Shown: positions 46,445 through 55,597 of the stretch, in pieces
Position numbering within the stretch: position 1 is the first letter of the stretch
Layout of the letters: each line of letters begins with the position of its first letter
Assembly (NCBI GenBank): GCA_009842675.1
Contig: VYEX01000020.1
Coordinates: forward strand, 1 to 64,000
DNA length: 64,000 nucleotides
Direction of reading: 5' to 3'
Source: Acidimicrobiia bacterium
GTDB taxonomy: Bacteria > Actinomycetota > Acidimicrobiia > Acidimicrobiales > Bin134
Translations under genes and position numbers: made by a program
Notes under the pieces: model-generated
Told to the model about the DNA's origin: nothing
The model's database searches: none
What the model saw: the letters and a program-made list of their open reading frames with translations, nothing else

Positions 46445-47899
46445 ATGCGTCGAGGAAGGTGGCTGGCCCTGGTGGTTGTGGTTGCGCTGTTGCTTGCGGG
46501 GTGCGGTGGGGATTCAGACGGGTCCCCACCCGATTCGGCGGGCGCGAGTGAGGCGACGGCGACACCGGAGCCCACGACCCCTCCTGACGAGGACAGCGCC
46601 GCCCCAGAAGACGGGGGCGACTCGGCCACTGCCGACGGAGACTCTGAGCAGAGCAGCACGGCCGAGAGTGGAACTTCTGAGGAGAGCACCTCCTCCGCAG
46701 ACGCTCCTGAGGAAAGCGATGCCGTAGAGAGCGAAGAGCCCGAGGAAGAAGTCATCGAGCTGACGGCGACTGCTCGGGGGGTGACCGCGGACACCATCAC
46801 ACTGGGTGTTGCCATTACGGATGTGACCGTCTTTGCCGATGTGGGCGACATCTTGGCCCGGTATCAGCCGCTGGTCGACGTCACCAATGCTGCCGGCGGT
46901 ATCAACGGGCGCCAGGTGGAGATCATCACCGAACAATGGGACATCCTCGATTCGGTGGCGTTCGAAGCGGCCTGCGTGGCTCTCACCGAAGACAACGAGG
47001 TGTTCTTGGTGCTCGGTTTTATGCCCGCTGGCTGGGGCAGCATCTTTTGCTACATCGACCTCAATGAGACCATCGTCATCAACACCTCCGACTTGGATCA
47101 GCAGGATCTCGATATGAGCGACGGGCGTTTGATCACCACCCGCCCGTATCAGTTCGGCTCGCTGCTCGCCGGACTGGAGCTGTTGAGGCCCGAGCTTGAG
47201 GGAGCCAGGGTGGTCATCTACGGCGCCTCTGTCGACGGGCGGATCGAGACCGCCGAAAAACTGCTGCGCAGCTTTGGGGCCGAGATTCTCGAGGTCACCA
47301 GACAACAGATCGGCGGGGAGGACCTGATTGCTGCGGAGGCCGAGATCGACATCCACGTCGAGCGGTGGCGGACGCACAATCCCGACTGGATCATCAACGT
47401 CGACGGCGCCGTGGCCGGAAGCCTGCAAGGACTTGAGCGGGCAGGGCTAACCGACTGGAACATCGTCACTCCGGCCAACGATGCGCCTAGCAATAACGCG
47501 ATGGGCGCCGATCTGAGTCTGTTTTCCAATCTGATTGCCACCGGGGAGCCCGGCGCCGAAGAACTGGCCGCCCAAGGCCTTTATGGCATTCCCGAGTGCT
47601 TCGACATCATCAACGCGGCGACCGATCAGGGCTTGGGAACGTCCGGCAAAGCCGAAGACGCCCAAGCCGGGACCGCGATCGAAGTTTGCGCGGCGTGGGA
47701 CGTCTTTGTGGCGCTGGCGACAGCCGCCGGACCCAACCTCACCCCGGAGAGCTTCCTCCAGGCCGGATACGACCTCGGGTCCTTCCCTATGACCGGGTCG
47801 CCCAGCGGGTCACTGGCCCCCGACAAGCCGTGGGTGTCCAACGCCCAGCCGGCACTCTTCGTCTATGACGCAGAGCTGGATGCCTTCGTTCCCCGCTAA
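46445..47899 (+). CDS. Periplasmic-binding-type lipoprotein (branched-chain amino acid/urea family), orphan
   Basis: The 484-residue protein has a signal peptide ending in lipobox LLAGC, then about 75 residues rich in Ser, Thr, Glu and Asp, then a Peripla_BP_6-type domain beginning GVTADTITLGVAITDVTVFA with YQPLVDVTNAAGGINGRQVE. The track's 194-residue N-terminal extension is an antisense shadow. No permease or ATPase genes are near, so the transporter partners are elsewhere or it acts as a stand-alone binding protein. The next gene downstream is a P450. Confidence 0.85.
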   Translation: MRRGRWLALVVVVALLLAGCGGDSDGSPPDSAGASEATATPEPTTPPDEDSAAPEDGGDSATADGDSEQSSTAESGTSEESTSSADAPEESDAVESEEPEEEVIELTATARGVTADTITLGVAITDVTVFADVGDILARYQPLVDVTNAAGGINGRQVEIITEQWDILDSVAFEAACVALTEDNEVFLVLGFMPAGWGSIFCYIDLNETIVINTSDLDQQDLDMSDGRLITTRPYQFGSLLAGLELLRPELEGARVVIYGASVDGRIETAEKLLRSFGAEILEVTRQQIGGEDLIAAEAEIDIHVERWRTHNPDWIINVDGAVAGSLQGLERAGLTDWNIVTPANDAPSNNAMGADLSLFSNLIATGEPGAEELAAQGLYGIPECFDIINAATDQGLGTSGKAEDAQAGTAIEVCAAWDVFVALATAAGPNLTPESFLQAGYDLGSFPMTGSPSGSLAPDKPWVSNAQPALFVYDAELDAFVPR

Positions 47900-47977
47900 A
47901 GGGGAAGAGGCGAGGTATTGGCCTCACCAACTACCCTGCGAACGCGTCCCGCGTGAACCACTATTGGAGGAGGATCT

Positions 47978-49189
47978 GTGACTGCCATCGAACCGGACAT
48001 CTTGTCGCCGAAGTTTTTTGAGGATCCCAACGCCGTCTTGGAGGTCATGCGGGAGGACTACCCCGTGGTGTACCACGAGCCCACCCAGGCCTGGCTCATC
48101 TCCCGCTACGACGATGTGGAGCGGGCCTTCAAAGACAAGGCCTTCACCTCCAAGAACTATGAGTGGCAGCTTGAGCCGGTCCACGGCCGGACCATCCTCC
48201 AAATGGAGGGCCGCGACCACTCTGCGCATCGCAATCTGATCGCCCCTGCCTTCCGAGGCAGCGAGCTGACGGCCAAGTTCGTCCCGGTCATCGCGGCCAA
48301 CGCCCGCGACCTCATTGACGGCTTCCGCACCGACGGTAAGGTCGATCTGGTCGACCAGTTCACCATCCGCTTCCCAATCAACGTGATCGTCGACATGCTG
48401 GGGCTCGACAAATCAGACCACGAGCGGTTCCAGAAGTGGTACCACTCGATCATGATGTTCCTCAGCAACCTCACTGGTGACGAGGAGGTCATGGCCCAGG
48501 GCCTCCAGACCAAAGACGAGCTTGAGTCCTACATGATGCCGATCATCGCCCAGCGGCGGGCCGACCCCGGCGACGATCTGCTCAGCACGCTGTGTACCGC
48601 CATCATCGACGGCGAGCAGATGACCGACCTGGAGATCAAGGCATTCGTGTCGCTGCTGTTGGTGGCCGGGGGAGAGACCACCGACAAAGCGATGTCCAAC
48701 ATGATGATGAACCTGATCGCCAACCCCGATCAGCTCCAGGCGGTACGCGACGACCGCAGCCTCATCGACAATGCGTTCGCCGAGACGCTGCGACACTCCC
48801 CACCAGTGCAGATGATCATGCGCCAGCCCGAGGAGGACGTGGAGATGCACGGCGTGACCATTCCGGCCGGCTCCACGGTGACCTGCCTCATCGCCGGCGC
48901 CAACCGCGACCCCCGCCACTACGCCGACCCGGACAAATTCGACATCTTTCGCGACGACCTGGATGTGTCCAAAGCGTTCTCGGGGGCGGCCAACCACACC
49001 GGCTTCTGTTTGGGACGCCACTTCTGCATCGGGGCCATGCTGGCCAAGACCGAGGTCGACATCGCCACCAACCAGCTGCTCGACGCCATGGACGACGTTG
49101 CCTTCGACGGCGTGGCGCCTACTCCGGAAGGCGTATTCACCAGGGCCCCCAAGTCCATGCCCCTCACGTTCACGCCAACCGGCCCCTGA
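47978..49189 (+). CDS. Cytochrome P450
   Basis: This 403-residue soluble bacterial P450 has GGETTD in the oxygen-binding I helix, ETLRHSPP with the ExxR pair, and FCLGRHFCIG containing the heme-ligand cysteine in a standard FxxGxxxCxG motif. It starts with GTG behind GGAGGAGG. No ferredoxin or reductase gene is adjacent. It is convergent with the deaminase-like gene, with a 28-nt gap. CYP family and substrate cannot be assigned by eye. Confidence 0.93.
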   Translation: MTAIEPDILSPKFFEDPNAVLEVMREDYPVVYHEPTQAWLISRYDDVERAFKDKAFTSKNYEWQLEPVHGRTILQMEGRDHSAHRNLIAPAFRGSELTAKFVPVIAANARDLIDGFRTDGKVDLVDQFTIRFPINVIVDMLGLDKSDHERFQKWYHSIMMFLSNLTGDEEVMAQGLQTKDELESYMMPIIAQRRADPGDDLLSTLCTAIIDGEQMTDLEIKAFVSLLLVAGGETTDKAMSNMMMNLIANPDQLQAVRDDRSLIDNAFAETLRHSPPVQMIMRQPEEDVEMHGVTIPAGSTVTCLIAGANRDPRHYADPDKFDIFRDDLDVSKAFSGAANHTGFCLGRHFCIGAMLAKTEVDIATNQLLDAMDDVAFDGVAPTPEGVFTRAPKSMPLTFTPTGP

Positions 49190-49217
49190 GTATCTCGCGC
49201 CGCCGGGGCAGGTATAA

Positions 49218-50588
49218 CTAAGCGTTCTTGCCCAGCGTTGTGGCGGGACTGGGGGTCTCGCCTTGGAGCTGACGGCGGCGTTCAAAGAGTTCTTCGGCCG
49301 CGGCCTGGGCATTGGCGGCAACTTCTTGGACATCGACGGAGATCACCTCGCCATCCGCCACCAACTGCTGCCCCTGGACCCAGACATTGGCCACGTCGTG
49401 AGATGATGCCGTGAACACGAGGTGGGCGGCGATGTTGAAGTCGTCGCCGTGCATAACCGGGACGAAGTGCAGCCCGCCCAGGTCAACGGTGACGATGTCG
49501 GCGTCTTTGCCCGCCTCTAGCGAGCCGGTCACATCGTCGAGGCCCAGCGCCCGAGCACCGGAAAGGGTGGCCATGTCCAGGATGTCCCAGGGGTCGCCAG
49601 AGGTGGGGTCGAGGGTGCTCACCTTTTGAAGCAGCGAGGCGAACTTCATCTCCTCGAGCATGTCGAGGTTGTTGTTCTCCTTCTCACCGTCGGTGCCCAG
49701 GGCCACGGTCATGCCCTGCTGGCGGTAGAAGCCGATCCGGGCTGGGCCCGAGGACAGCTTCATGTTGGAGCAGGGGCAGTGGGTGACACTGGTGCCGGTC
49801 TGCACCATCAACTGCACCTCCCGGTCGTCGAGCCACACGCCGTGGGCGACCACACTGTTTTCTCCCAGGATTCCCCGGTTGTAGAACTCCTCGATGGGGC
49901 GGCGACCGAATTGGCGGAGGCACTCCTGCACCTCCCAGATGGACTCCGACGAATGGGTGTGGATCCCAGTGCCGAACTCCTCGGCCAGATCAGCGGCCTG
50001 GCGGAACATGTCCGGCGAGCAGTAGAAGATGTGCTCGAGGCCCACCCAGGTGCGCACTCGTCCATCTGCCGCCGTCAGATGGGTCTCCAACAACCACCGA
50101 TTGGTCTCCAGGGTCTCGAAGTAGTCGTACAAGTCGGCGGTGTAGGGGGCCAGCGTGGCCCGAATGCCGATTGCCTCCGCGGCCCGGGCCGAGCCCTCCA
50201 TGTGCCGCCACATGTCCAGAACCGAAATTGTGCCGCCCCGCAGCCCCTCGGTGTAGGCCATCCACGACGCGGCCTCGGCGATTTCCGGGGTCAGCGCCCG
50301 ATGAGCCGGATCAATGTGGTCCTCCAGCCACTCCCACAGCGCCAGCGACTCCGCGGTTCCCCGCAGTAGGCCGGAATGAAGGTGGCAATTGTGAAAGCCT
50401 GGAACCACCGCGTGCCCAGTTGCGTCAATGGTGTCGATGTTCGCCGCCGCGGGATGCTCACCTACCTCGACCACGCTGCCGACCAGTTCGATTTTACCGT
50501 CGATCACCAACACCGATCCCGGATCAAAGACGACCTTGGATCCCTCCATGGGGAGCACCGTTCCGCCGCGCAACAAGAAACTGGTCAC
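49218..50588 (-). CDS. Amidohydrolase, MTA/SAH deaminase- or chlorohydrolase-like
   Basis: This 456-residue metal-dependent hydrolase of the TrzA/MtaD group has VVPGFHNCHLHSGLLRG (HxH ligands), EFGTGIHTHSSES, VVAHGVWLDD and LGTDGEKENNN (the Asp ligand). Enzymes of this type deaminate 5'-methylthioadenosine, S-adenosylhomocysteine, guanine or triazines. Its place beside two adenine deaminases and adenosine deaminase favours an amino-purine or purine nucleoside substrate. It is divergent from the first adenine deaminase gene across 124 nt. Confidence 0.85.
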   Translation of the reverse strand: MTSFLLRGGTVLPMEGSKVVFDPGSVLVIDGKIELVGSVVEVGEHPAAANIDTIDATGHAVVPGFHNCHLHSGLLRGTAESLALWEWLEDHIDPAHRALTPEIAEAASWMAYTEGLRGGTISVLDMWRHMEGSARAAEAIGIRATLAPYTADLYDYFETLETNRWLLETHLTAADGRVRTWVGLEHIFYCSPDMFRQAADLAEEFGTGIHTHSSESIWEVQECLRQFGRRPIEEFYNRGILGENSVVAHGVWLDDREVQLMVQTGTSVTHCPCSNMKLSSGPARIGFYRQQGMTVALGTDGEKENNNLDMLEEMKFASLLQKVSTLDPTSGDPWDILDMATLSGARALGLDDVTGSLEAGKDADIVTVDLGGLHFVPVMHGDDFNIAAHLVFTASSHDVANVWVQGQQLVADGEVISVDVQEVAANAQAAAEELFERRRQLQGETPSPATTLGKNA

Positions 50589-50668
50589 CGTGCCTGCCTT
50601 TCAGAGCCGCATCTGCGGATCACGGTAGTTGCTTTATTTCGGCTGGCGCGTCGGCGGCTTCATACAGG

Positions 50669-50692
50669 CCACTCCGCTGCCTGCGGCAGTGG
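50669..50692 (+). promoter_or_regulatory. Hairpin-forming repeat upstream of the first adenine deaminase gene
   Basis: CCACT-CCGC-TGCCT-GCGG-C-AGTGG forms a 9-bp stem with one bulged base and ends 8 nt before the -10 candidate. It would cover the -35 region and is thus a possible operator in the divergent promoter region. No protein is known for it. Confidence 0.3.
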
Positions 50693-50700
50693 ACAGGGGC

Positions 50701-50706
50701 TAGCGT
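50701..50706 (+). promoter_or_regulatory. Putative -10 element of the first adenine deaminase gene, likely leaderless
   Basis: GCTAGCGT ends 6 nt before the ATG, with no ribosome-binding site. The layout is the same as at fur and the molybdenum subunit gene. Confidence 0.4.
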
Positions 50707-50712
50707 CTGTTC

Positions 50713-52482
50713 ATGCAGAGTTATCTCGACGAGGAGACCCGGTCCCGAGCGGTCGCGGCCGCGCTCGGCAACGAGTCTTTCGACCTGATTCTGAGCGGCG
50801 GCACTGTTGTGGACGTGGGAACCGGAGAGCTGCGCCAGTCCGACGTGGGGCTGGTCGGCCCGATGGTTGCCAGCGTCCACCCGACGGGATCCCGCACCGA
50901 CACCGCCGACACGTTTGACTGCTCTGATCGGTTCATCGCGCCCGGGTTCATCGACATGCACGTGCACTTCGAGAGCTCCATGCTCACCCCCGGCGGCTAC
51001 GCCGAGGTGGTGTGCCCCCGGGGCACGACCACGGTCTTCATCGATCCTCACGAGCTGGCCAACATTGCTGGGGTAGAGGGAGTTCGCTACGCCGTCGACG
51101 CCAGCCGGGGGCTACCGGTGCGCTTCGTGGTGCAGGCGCCCTCATGCGTTCCGCCGCTGCCGGGGTTGGAACTCTCCGGCCACGACCTCCATGCAGCCGA
51201 TATCGCCGAGATGCTGTCTTGGGACGAAGTGGGCGGCCTGGCCGAGGTTATGGACATGGGCGGGGTCTTGACCCGCGACGCCCGCATGGTCGACATCGTG
51301 GCGGCCGGCCATGACAGCGGCAAGCTGGTCAGCGGCCATGCTGCCGGCTTGACCGGCCCCGCGCTTCAGGCCTATCTCAGCGCGGGCATCTTCTCCGATC
51401 ACGAGGTTTTCGCCCACGTCGATGCCATGGAGAAGCTCCGGGCCGGCATGACGGTTGAATTGCGGGGCGCATTCGACTTCGTTCTGCCCCTCTTGATTGA
51501 AGAGTTGGCCCAACTTCCGGAGTTCCCCACTCACCTCATCGCCGCCACCGACGACCTGTTCGCCCTCACGCTGCTGGAGGAAGGGGGCATCGACGACCTC
51601 CTTCGCCGCTTGATCCGCTACGGCCTGTCCCCGGTGCGGGCTATCCGGATTGCCACCTACAACGCGGCCTACCGACTCCAGCGCACTGATCTGGGCCAGG
51701 TTGCCGCCGGCCGGCGGGCCGACATCGTGGTGCTGTCGTCGTTGGAGGAGGTCACCGTCGACGATGTGTTTTTCGACGGCCGCCGGGTGGCCCATGGGGG
51801 AGCGATGCTTGAGCCCGTTGTCGAGGCGCCCTCAAACCCGCCACTCGACACCATCCAACTGCCGGACATGACCCCCGAGCACTTCGTTTTCCGTCTGCCT
51901 GGGGTTGCCGACGGCAAGCGCCGCATCAGAGTCGTGGAGGGCGTGGTGCTCACCGACTGGGGCGAAACCGAAGTCGAGGTGACCGACGGCATCGTCGCCA
52001 TCCCCGACGGGTATCTGTTGAACGTGGTCGTGCATCGCCACGGGCGGATTGCCGCCAATCCGGTTGCCGGGCTGCTCGGCGGCTGGGGGGACTGGATCGG
52101 CGCGGTGGCCACCACGATCAGCCACGACACCCACAATCTCTCGGTCTTCGGGCGCGACCCCTCCGACATGGCGGTGGCGGCCAATGCGGTGATCGCTACC
52201 GGAGGGGGAGTGGCCGTGGCGCGGGACGGCGAGGTCGCGGCGATCTTGGAACTCCCGGTGGCAGGGATCCTGTCGCCCTTGCCTGCCGCCGAGGTAGCGA
52301 GGATCCAGGGAGAGGTTGGCGCCGCCGCCGAGGCCATCGGGCTGCCGCCCGGACCGCTCACCCAGCCGCTGTTCTCGGTCATGTTGATGAGCTTGGCCTG
52401 CTTGACGGGTCCGCATGTGACCGACATCGGCGTTGTCGACGGCACACTGAGCGAGCTGGTCGACGACCTCATCCTGTCGTGA
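50713..52482 (+). CDS. Adenine deaminase family protein (paralogue 1)
   Basis: This 589-residue enzyme would convert adenine to hypoxanthine and ammonia. The metal site FIDMHVHFESSMLTP and the motif DPHELAN are intact, GHAAGLTG and GIFSDHE follow, and the C-terminal half with DTHNLSVFGRDPSDMAVAANAV matches the Ade C-terminal domain. The segment after IAATDDLFALTLLEEGG departs from typical Ade (usually HPDD), so substrate range may differ. The second paralogue starts 34 nt downstream on the same strand, giving an ade-ade tandem. Confidence 0.88.
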   Translation: MQSYLDEETRSRAVAAALGNESFDLILSGGTVVDVGTGELRQSDVGLVGPMVASVHPTGSRTDTADTFDCSDRFIAPGFIDMHVHFESSMLTPGGYAEVVCPRGTTTVFIDPHELANIAGVEGVRYAVDASRGLPVRFVVQAPSCVPPLPGLELSGHDLHAADIAEMLSWDEVGGLAEVMDMGGVLTRDARMVDIVAAGHDSGKLVSGHAAGLTGPALQAYLSAGIFSDHEVFAHVDAMEKLRAGMTVELRGAFDFVLPLLIEELAQLPEFPTHLIAATDDLFALTLLEEGGIDDLLRRLIRYGLSPVRAIRIATYNAAYRLQRTDLGQVAAGRRADIVVLSSLEEVTVDDVFFDGRRVAHGGAMLEPVVEAPSNPPLDTIQLPDMTPEHFVFRLPGVADGKRRIRVVEGVVLTDWGETEVEVTDGIVAIPDGYLLNVVVHRHGRIAANPVAGLLGGWGDWIGAVATTISHDTHNLSVFGRDPSDMAVAANAVIATGGGVAVARDGEVAAILELPVAGILSPLPAAEVARIQGEVGAAAEAIGLPPGPLTQPLFSVMLMSLACLTGPHVTDIGVVDGTLSELVDDLILS

Positions 52483-52516
52483 GCCAGATGTTCATTGGCG
52501 CCCGGTCCGTTCCGTC

Positions 52517-54322
52517 ATGATGCAGAAATTCATCGGCGCCGACCTCGTTCCCAATCCGGAGCAGATCCTGCGGCTTCAGGCCGCCGCCCGAGGCGATCAG
52601 CCGGCCGACCTGGCCATTCGGGGCGGCACGGTTCTGGCACTTCACAACCGTGAGATACTCGAGCGCGATGTCTTGATCGTCGGGCAGCACATCGCCGCGG
52701 TGACACCACCGGGGCGGCTGGAGGCCACCGCCGAAATCGATGCGTCGGGCCAGTTCGTGGCCCCGACTTTCATCGATGTCCATCTCCACATCGAATACAC
52801 CATGCTCACCCCGGGAGAATTGGCCCGACTGGTGGTGCCCCGGGGCACGACAACGGTTCTGGCCGACCCCAACTGCCTGGCCAACGTGGTCGGCACCCGG
52901 GGCGCCGATGCCATGGCCTCCACTGCCACGCCGATGCGCATCTTCCAACAGATCTCCCACAAGATTCCCCGGGTGCCCGATCTAGAACTGGGCGGAGCGG
53001 TGATGCCTGAGGAAGACGTGCTCGAGAGGCTTTCGGCGGTCAATGTGGCCACGCTGGGCGAGAGCAATCCCTTCGATCTGGACATCTCGGCGGCCCGCAA
53101 GGCTCATACCGCCATCTCCGCGGGCCGTCGGCTCACCGGCCACACCGCCCGCATCGCCGATGAACCTCTTTGGGCCTACTTGGCCGGAGGGGTCAGCGAC
53201 GATCACAACGCGTTCAATACCGCGGAGGTGATCGACCGGCTCCGCCTCGGGGTCATGATCACCGTCATGTCGGGTTCGATGAACGACAACGTGCCCTTGG
53301 TATTTGAGGACGTCGACGCGGTGGCCGGCGGGTTCGACTACATGAGCTTCTGCGCCGACGACCGCCACGTTGAGGACCTACGCGACGAGGGGCACATCGA
53401 CCATCACGTGCGCGGCGCCATCGCTGAGGGGGTGCCCGCCATCGAGGCCTATCGGATGGCCTCGCTCAACGCCGCCCAGTACTACCGCCTCGATCACCTG
53501 CTGGGATCCATCACCCCCAGCCGCCTGGCCGACGTGATGATCCTCGACGATCTGGATGAGGTGCGGCCTTCGCTGGTCATCGTTGGCGGGGAGGTCGCCG
53601 GTCGAGACGGCGAAGCTACCTTTACCAACCCCGACACCATGCCCGACTGGGTCCGCAACACCGTGCACCTGCCGGGCGACTTCGGGCCCGACCTGTTCCG
53701 GGTGGAAGCCGACGCCGCGCCCGATGAGGTGGCGGTGGTGCGGGCCATGGAGATGTACGACGGATACTTCAAACGGGCCATCGAGGCCGAATTACCGGTG
53801 GTGGACGGCAACGTAGTCCCCGACCCATCCATCGACATCGCCAAGATCACGGTGGTCGACCGCCACCACGGCACCGATACCCGGGCTACAGGCTTCGTGC
53901 GGGGGTTCGGACTCACGCGGGGCGCGCTGGGCATCACCAGCAACTGCGAGAACCAGAACCTGGTGGTGGTTGGAACCAGCGATGCTGACCTTGCTCATGC
54001 CGCCCGCACCCTCCAACAGATCGGCGGCGGCTACGTATGTGTGGCCGACGGCGAGGTTCTGGCCTCCGTCCCCCTACCTCTGGGGGGCATCATGAGCGAT
54101 CAGCCGTGGGAGCAGGTGTACGACGAGTCGATCGCCGCCAACCAAGCCGCAGCCTCGCTCGGTTGCGAGATCGCGTCGCCTTACATGATCTTGGCCTTCG
54201 TGGGATTGGCCGGGGTGCCTGACTACGGCCTGACCGAAAAGGGACTCATCGACACCATGACCCAGTCGTTTATTCCGGTGCTGTTGTGCTGTCGGTGCCC
54301 CCAGCACGTTCACACTGGATGA
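52517..54322 (+). CDS. Adenine deaminase family protein (paralogue 2) with altered active-site motifs
   Basis: The 601-residue protein has FIDVHLHIEYTMLTP, GHTARIADE and the closing domain with DRHHGTDTRATGFVRGFG and SNCENQNLVVVG. However, the family motif DPHE reads DPNC here and SDHE reads DDHN, replacing residues that are conserved in paralogue 1 and in E. coli Ade. The protein may act on another purine or related ring, or need other metal ligands. It does retain CADDRHVEDLRDEGHID, the Ade-typical loop that paralogue 1 lacks. It starts at the tandem ATG; the true start may be the second Met. Confidence 0.85.
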   Translation: MMQKFIGADLVPNPEQILRLQAAARGDQPADLAIRGGTVLALHNREILERDVLIVGQHIAAVTPPGRLEATAEIDASGQFVAPTFIDVHLHIEYTMLTPGELARLVVPRGTTTVLADPNCLANVVGTRGADAMASTATPMRIFQQISHKIPRVPDLELGGAVMPEEDVLERLSAVNVATLGESNPFDLDISAARKAHTAISAGRRLTGHTARIADEPLWAYLAGGVSDDHNAFNTAEVIDRLRLGVMITVMSGSMNDNVPLVFEDVDAVAGGFDYMSFCADDRHVEDLRDEGHIDHHVRGAIAEGVPAIEAYRMASLNAAQYYRLDHLLGSITPSRLADVMILDDLDEVRPSLVIVGGEVAGRDGEATFTNPDTMPDWVRNTVHLPGDFGPDLFRVEADAAPDEVAVVRAMEMYDGYFKRAIEAELPVVDGNVVPDPSIDIAKITVVDRHHGTDTRATGFVRGFGLTRGALGITSNCENQNLVVVGTSDADLAHAARTLQQIGGGYVCVADGEVLASVPLPLGGIMSDQPWEQVYDESIAANQAAASLGCEIASPYMILAFVGLAGVPDYGLTEKGLIDTMTQSFIPVLLCCRCPQHVHTG

Positions 54323-54358
54323 GGCGGGTTCGACAGAAGTGAAACCGAGGAGGAAACC

Positions 54359-55597
54359 ATGACATTGGCACGGCTGTTGGGTTCGGCGATTGCGCCTCCG
54401 GTGCTCAACGACGGGGAAGAGAGCGCCCTGGCGAGGCTCGACGGGGTGATTGCCGAGGTGGTGGCGCCGCTCGCCCCCGAGCATGACGATGAGGGCCGGT
54501 ATCCCACCCGGGCCGTCGAGGCCCTCAAGGGCTGCGGAATTCTCGGCCTCGCCGTTCCGTCGGAATTCGGCGGCATCGGCGCCTCGCACACCGCCAGCTT
54601 GCACGCCCAGGTGCGGCTGGCCGTTGCCGACTCATCGGTAGCTCAGGTCTACAAAGTGCACGACGAACTGGTGCGGGAGATATTCAGCTACTGCTCTGAT
54701 GACTTGAAGCCCCGGTTGGCCTCGCTGGTTCTGGAGGGGAACGCCATGTTGGGCCTGGCGGTGGCCGAGGCGGGTCGGACGGTGGCCGATCCGTTCACCA
54801 CGGTGGCCTTGGAGCAAGAAGACGGCAGCCATGTGATCAACGGCCAGAAGATCTACACCACTGGCTCGGCAGAGGCCGATTACGTGGCGGTATGGGGCGT
54901 CAACCCCGAGCGGTTCACCCCGGAGAATCCGTTCTTCGCGCTCCAATTGAACCTGGTGGCCAAGGACACACCGGGGATGACAGTCCATCGTGACTGGGAC
55001 ACCCTGGGCCAGCGGGCCACTGACTCAGGATCCATCAGCTTTGAGAACGTCCATGTGGGCCCGGAGTGGAATGCCAGCATTCCCGGTCGGGCGCCCTTGC
55101 CTCATTCGGGTGTCCGGTTCGAGGCCGGTTTCGCGGCGGTGAACGTGGGCATCGGCATTGGTGCGCTTCAGGCCGCGGTGCCGTTCATCAACGAGCACAG
55201 CCGTCCATGGCCCTCCGCCGAAGTGGACAATGCGGCCGACGATCCCATGGTGCAGCGGACGACAGGAGAGCTGGTCGCCGACCTCGCTGCCGCCCACGAG
55301 CTGACTATGCGCTGCGGAGACCTCATCGATGCCTTCGAGCGGGGCGAAATAAGCCGCACCGATCTGGCCATTCCCATCTATGCCGCCCGCTCAGCGGCCG
55401 ACCGGGCCGGGCTGGCCGCTGCGCAGGGCATCTACGGGCTTATGGGCACACGGTCGGTGCGGCGACCACTGGGATTTGACCAGTGGTGGCGCAACGTCCG
55501 CACGCTGTCTCTGCACGATCCGGTGGAGTGGAAGCACGCTGAGATTGGCAAGCACGTCCTCACCGGTTGGGATCCGCCCCCTGGCATCTACACATGA
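54359..55597 (+). CDS. Acyl-CoA dehydrogenase-fold flavin monooxygenase (DszC/SfnB-like)
   Basis: The 412-residue protein has the ACAD fold: GILGLAVPSEFGGIGASH, the FAD-region AVAEAGRTVADPFTTVAL, GQKIYTTGSAEADYV, and a C-terminus RNVRTLSLHDPVEWKHAEIG. That last pattern is characteristic of the FMN-dependent DszC/SfnB monooxygenases rather than true acyl-CoA dehydrogenases. These use reduced flavin from a separate reductase to oxygenate sulfur, nitrogen or carbon. GAGGAGG precedes the ATG. It sits between paralogue 2 and adenosine deaminase and is coupled to the latter by an ATGA overlap, so a purine-linked substrate is suspected. Confidence 0.85.
   Translation: MTLARLLGSAIAPPVLNDGEESALARLDGVIAEVVAPLAPEHDDEGRYPTRAVEALKGCGILGLAVPSEFGGIGASHTASLHAQVRLAVADSSVAQVYKVHDELVREIFSYCSDDLKPRLASLVLEGNAMLGLAVAEAGRTVADPFTTVALEQEDGSHVINGQKIYTTGSAEADYVAVWGVNPERFTPENPFFALQLNLVAKDTPGMTVHRDWDTLGQRATDSGSISFENVHVGPEWNASIPGRAPLPHSGVRFEAGFAAVNVGIGIGALQAAVPFINEHSRPWPSAEVDNAADDPMVQRTTGELVADLAAAHELTMRCGDLIDAFERGEISRTDLAIPIYAARSAADRAGLAAAQGIYGLMGTRSVRRPLGFDQWWRNVRTLSLHDPVEWKHAEIGKHVLTGWDPPPGIYT

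Noticed and set aside
54359-55597. Call as a plain acyl-CoA dehydrogenase
   Set aside because: The C-terminal pattern RNVRTLSLHDPVEWKH fits the DszC/SfnB-like monooxygenase branch better, and the neighbourhood is purine metabolism.
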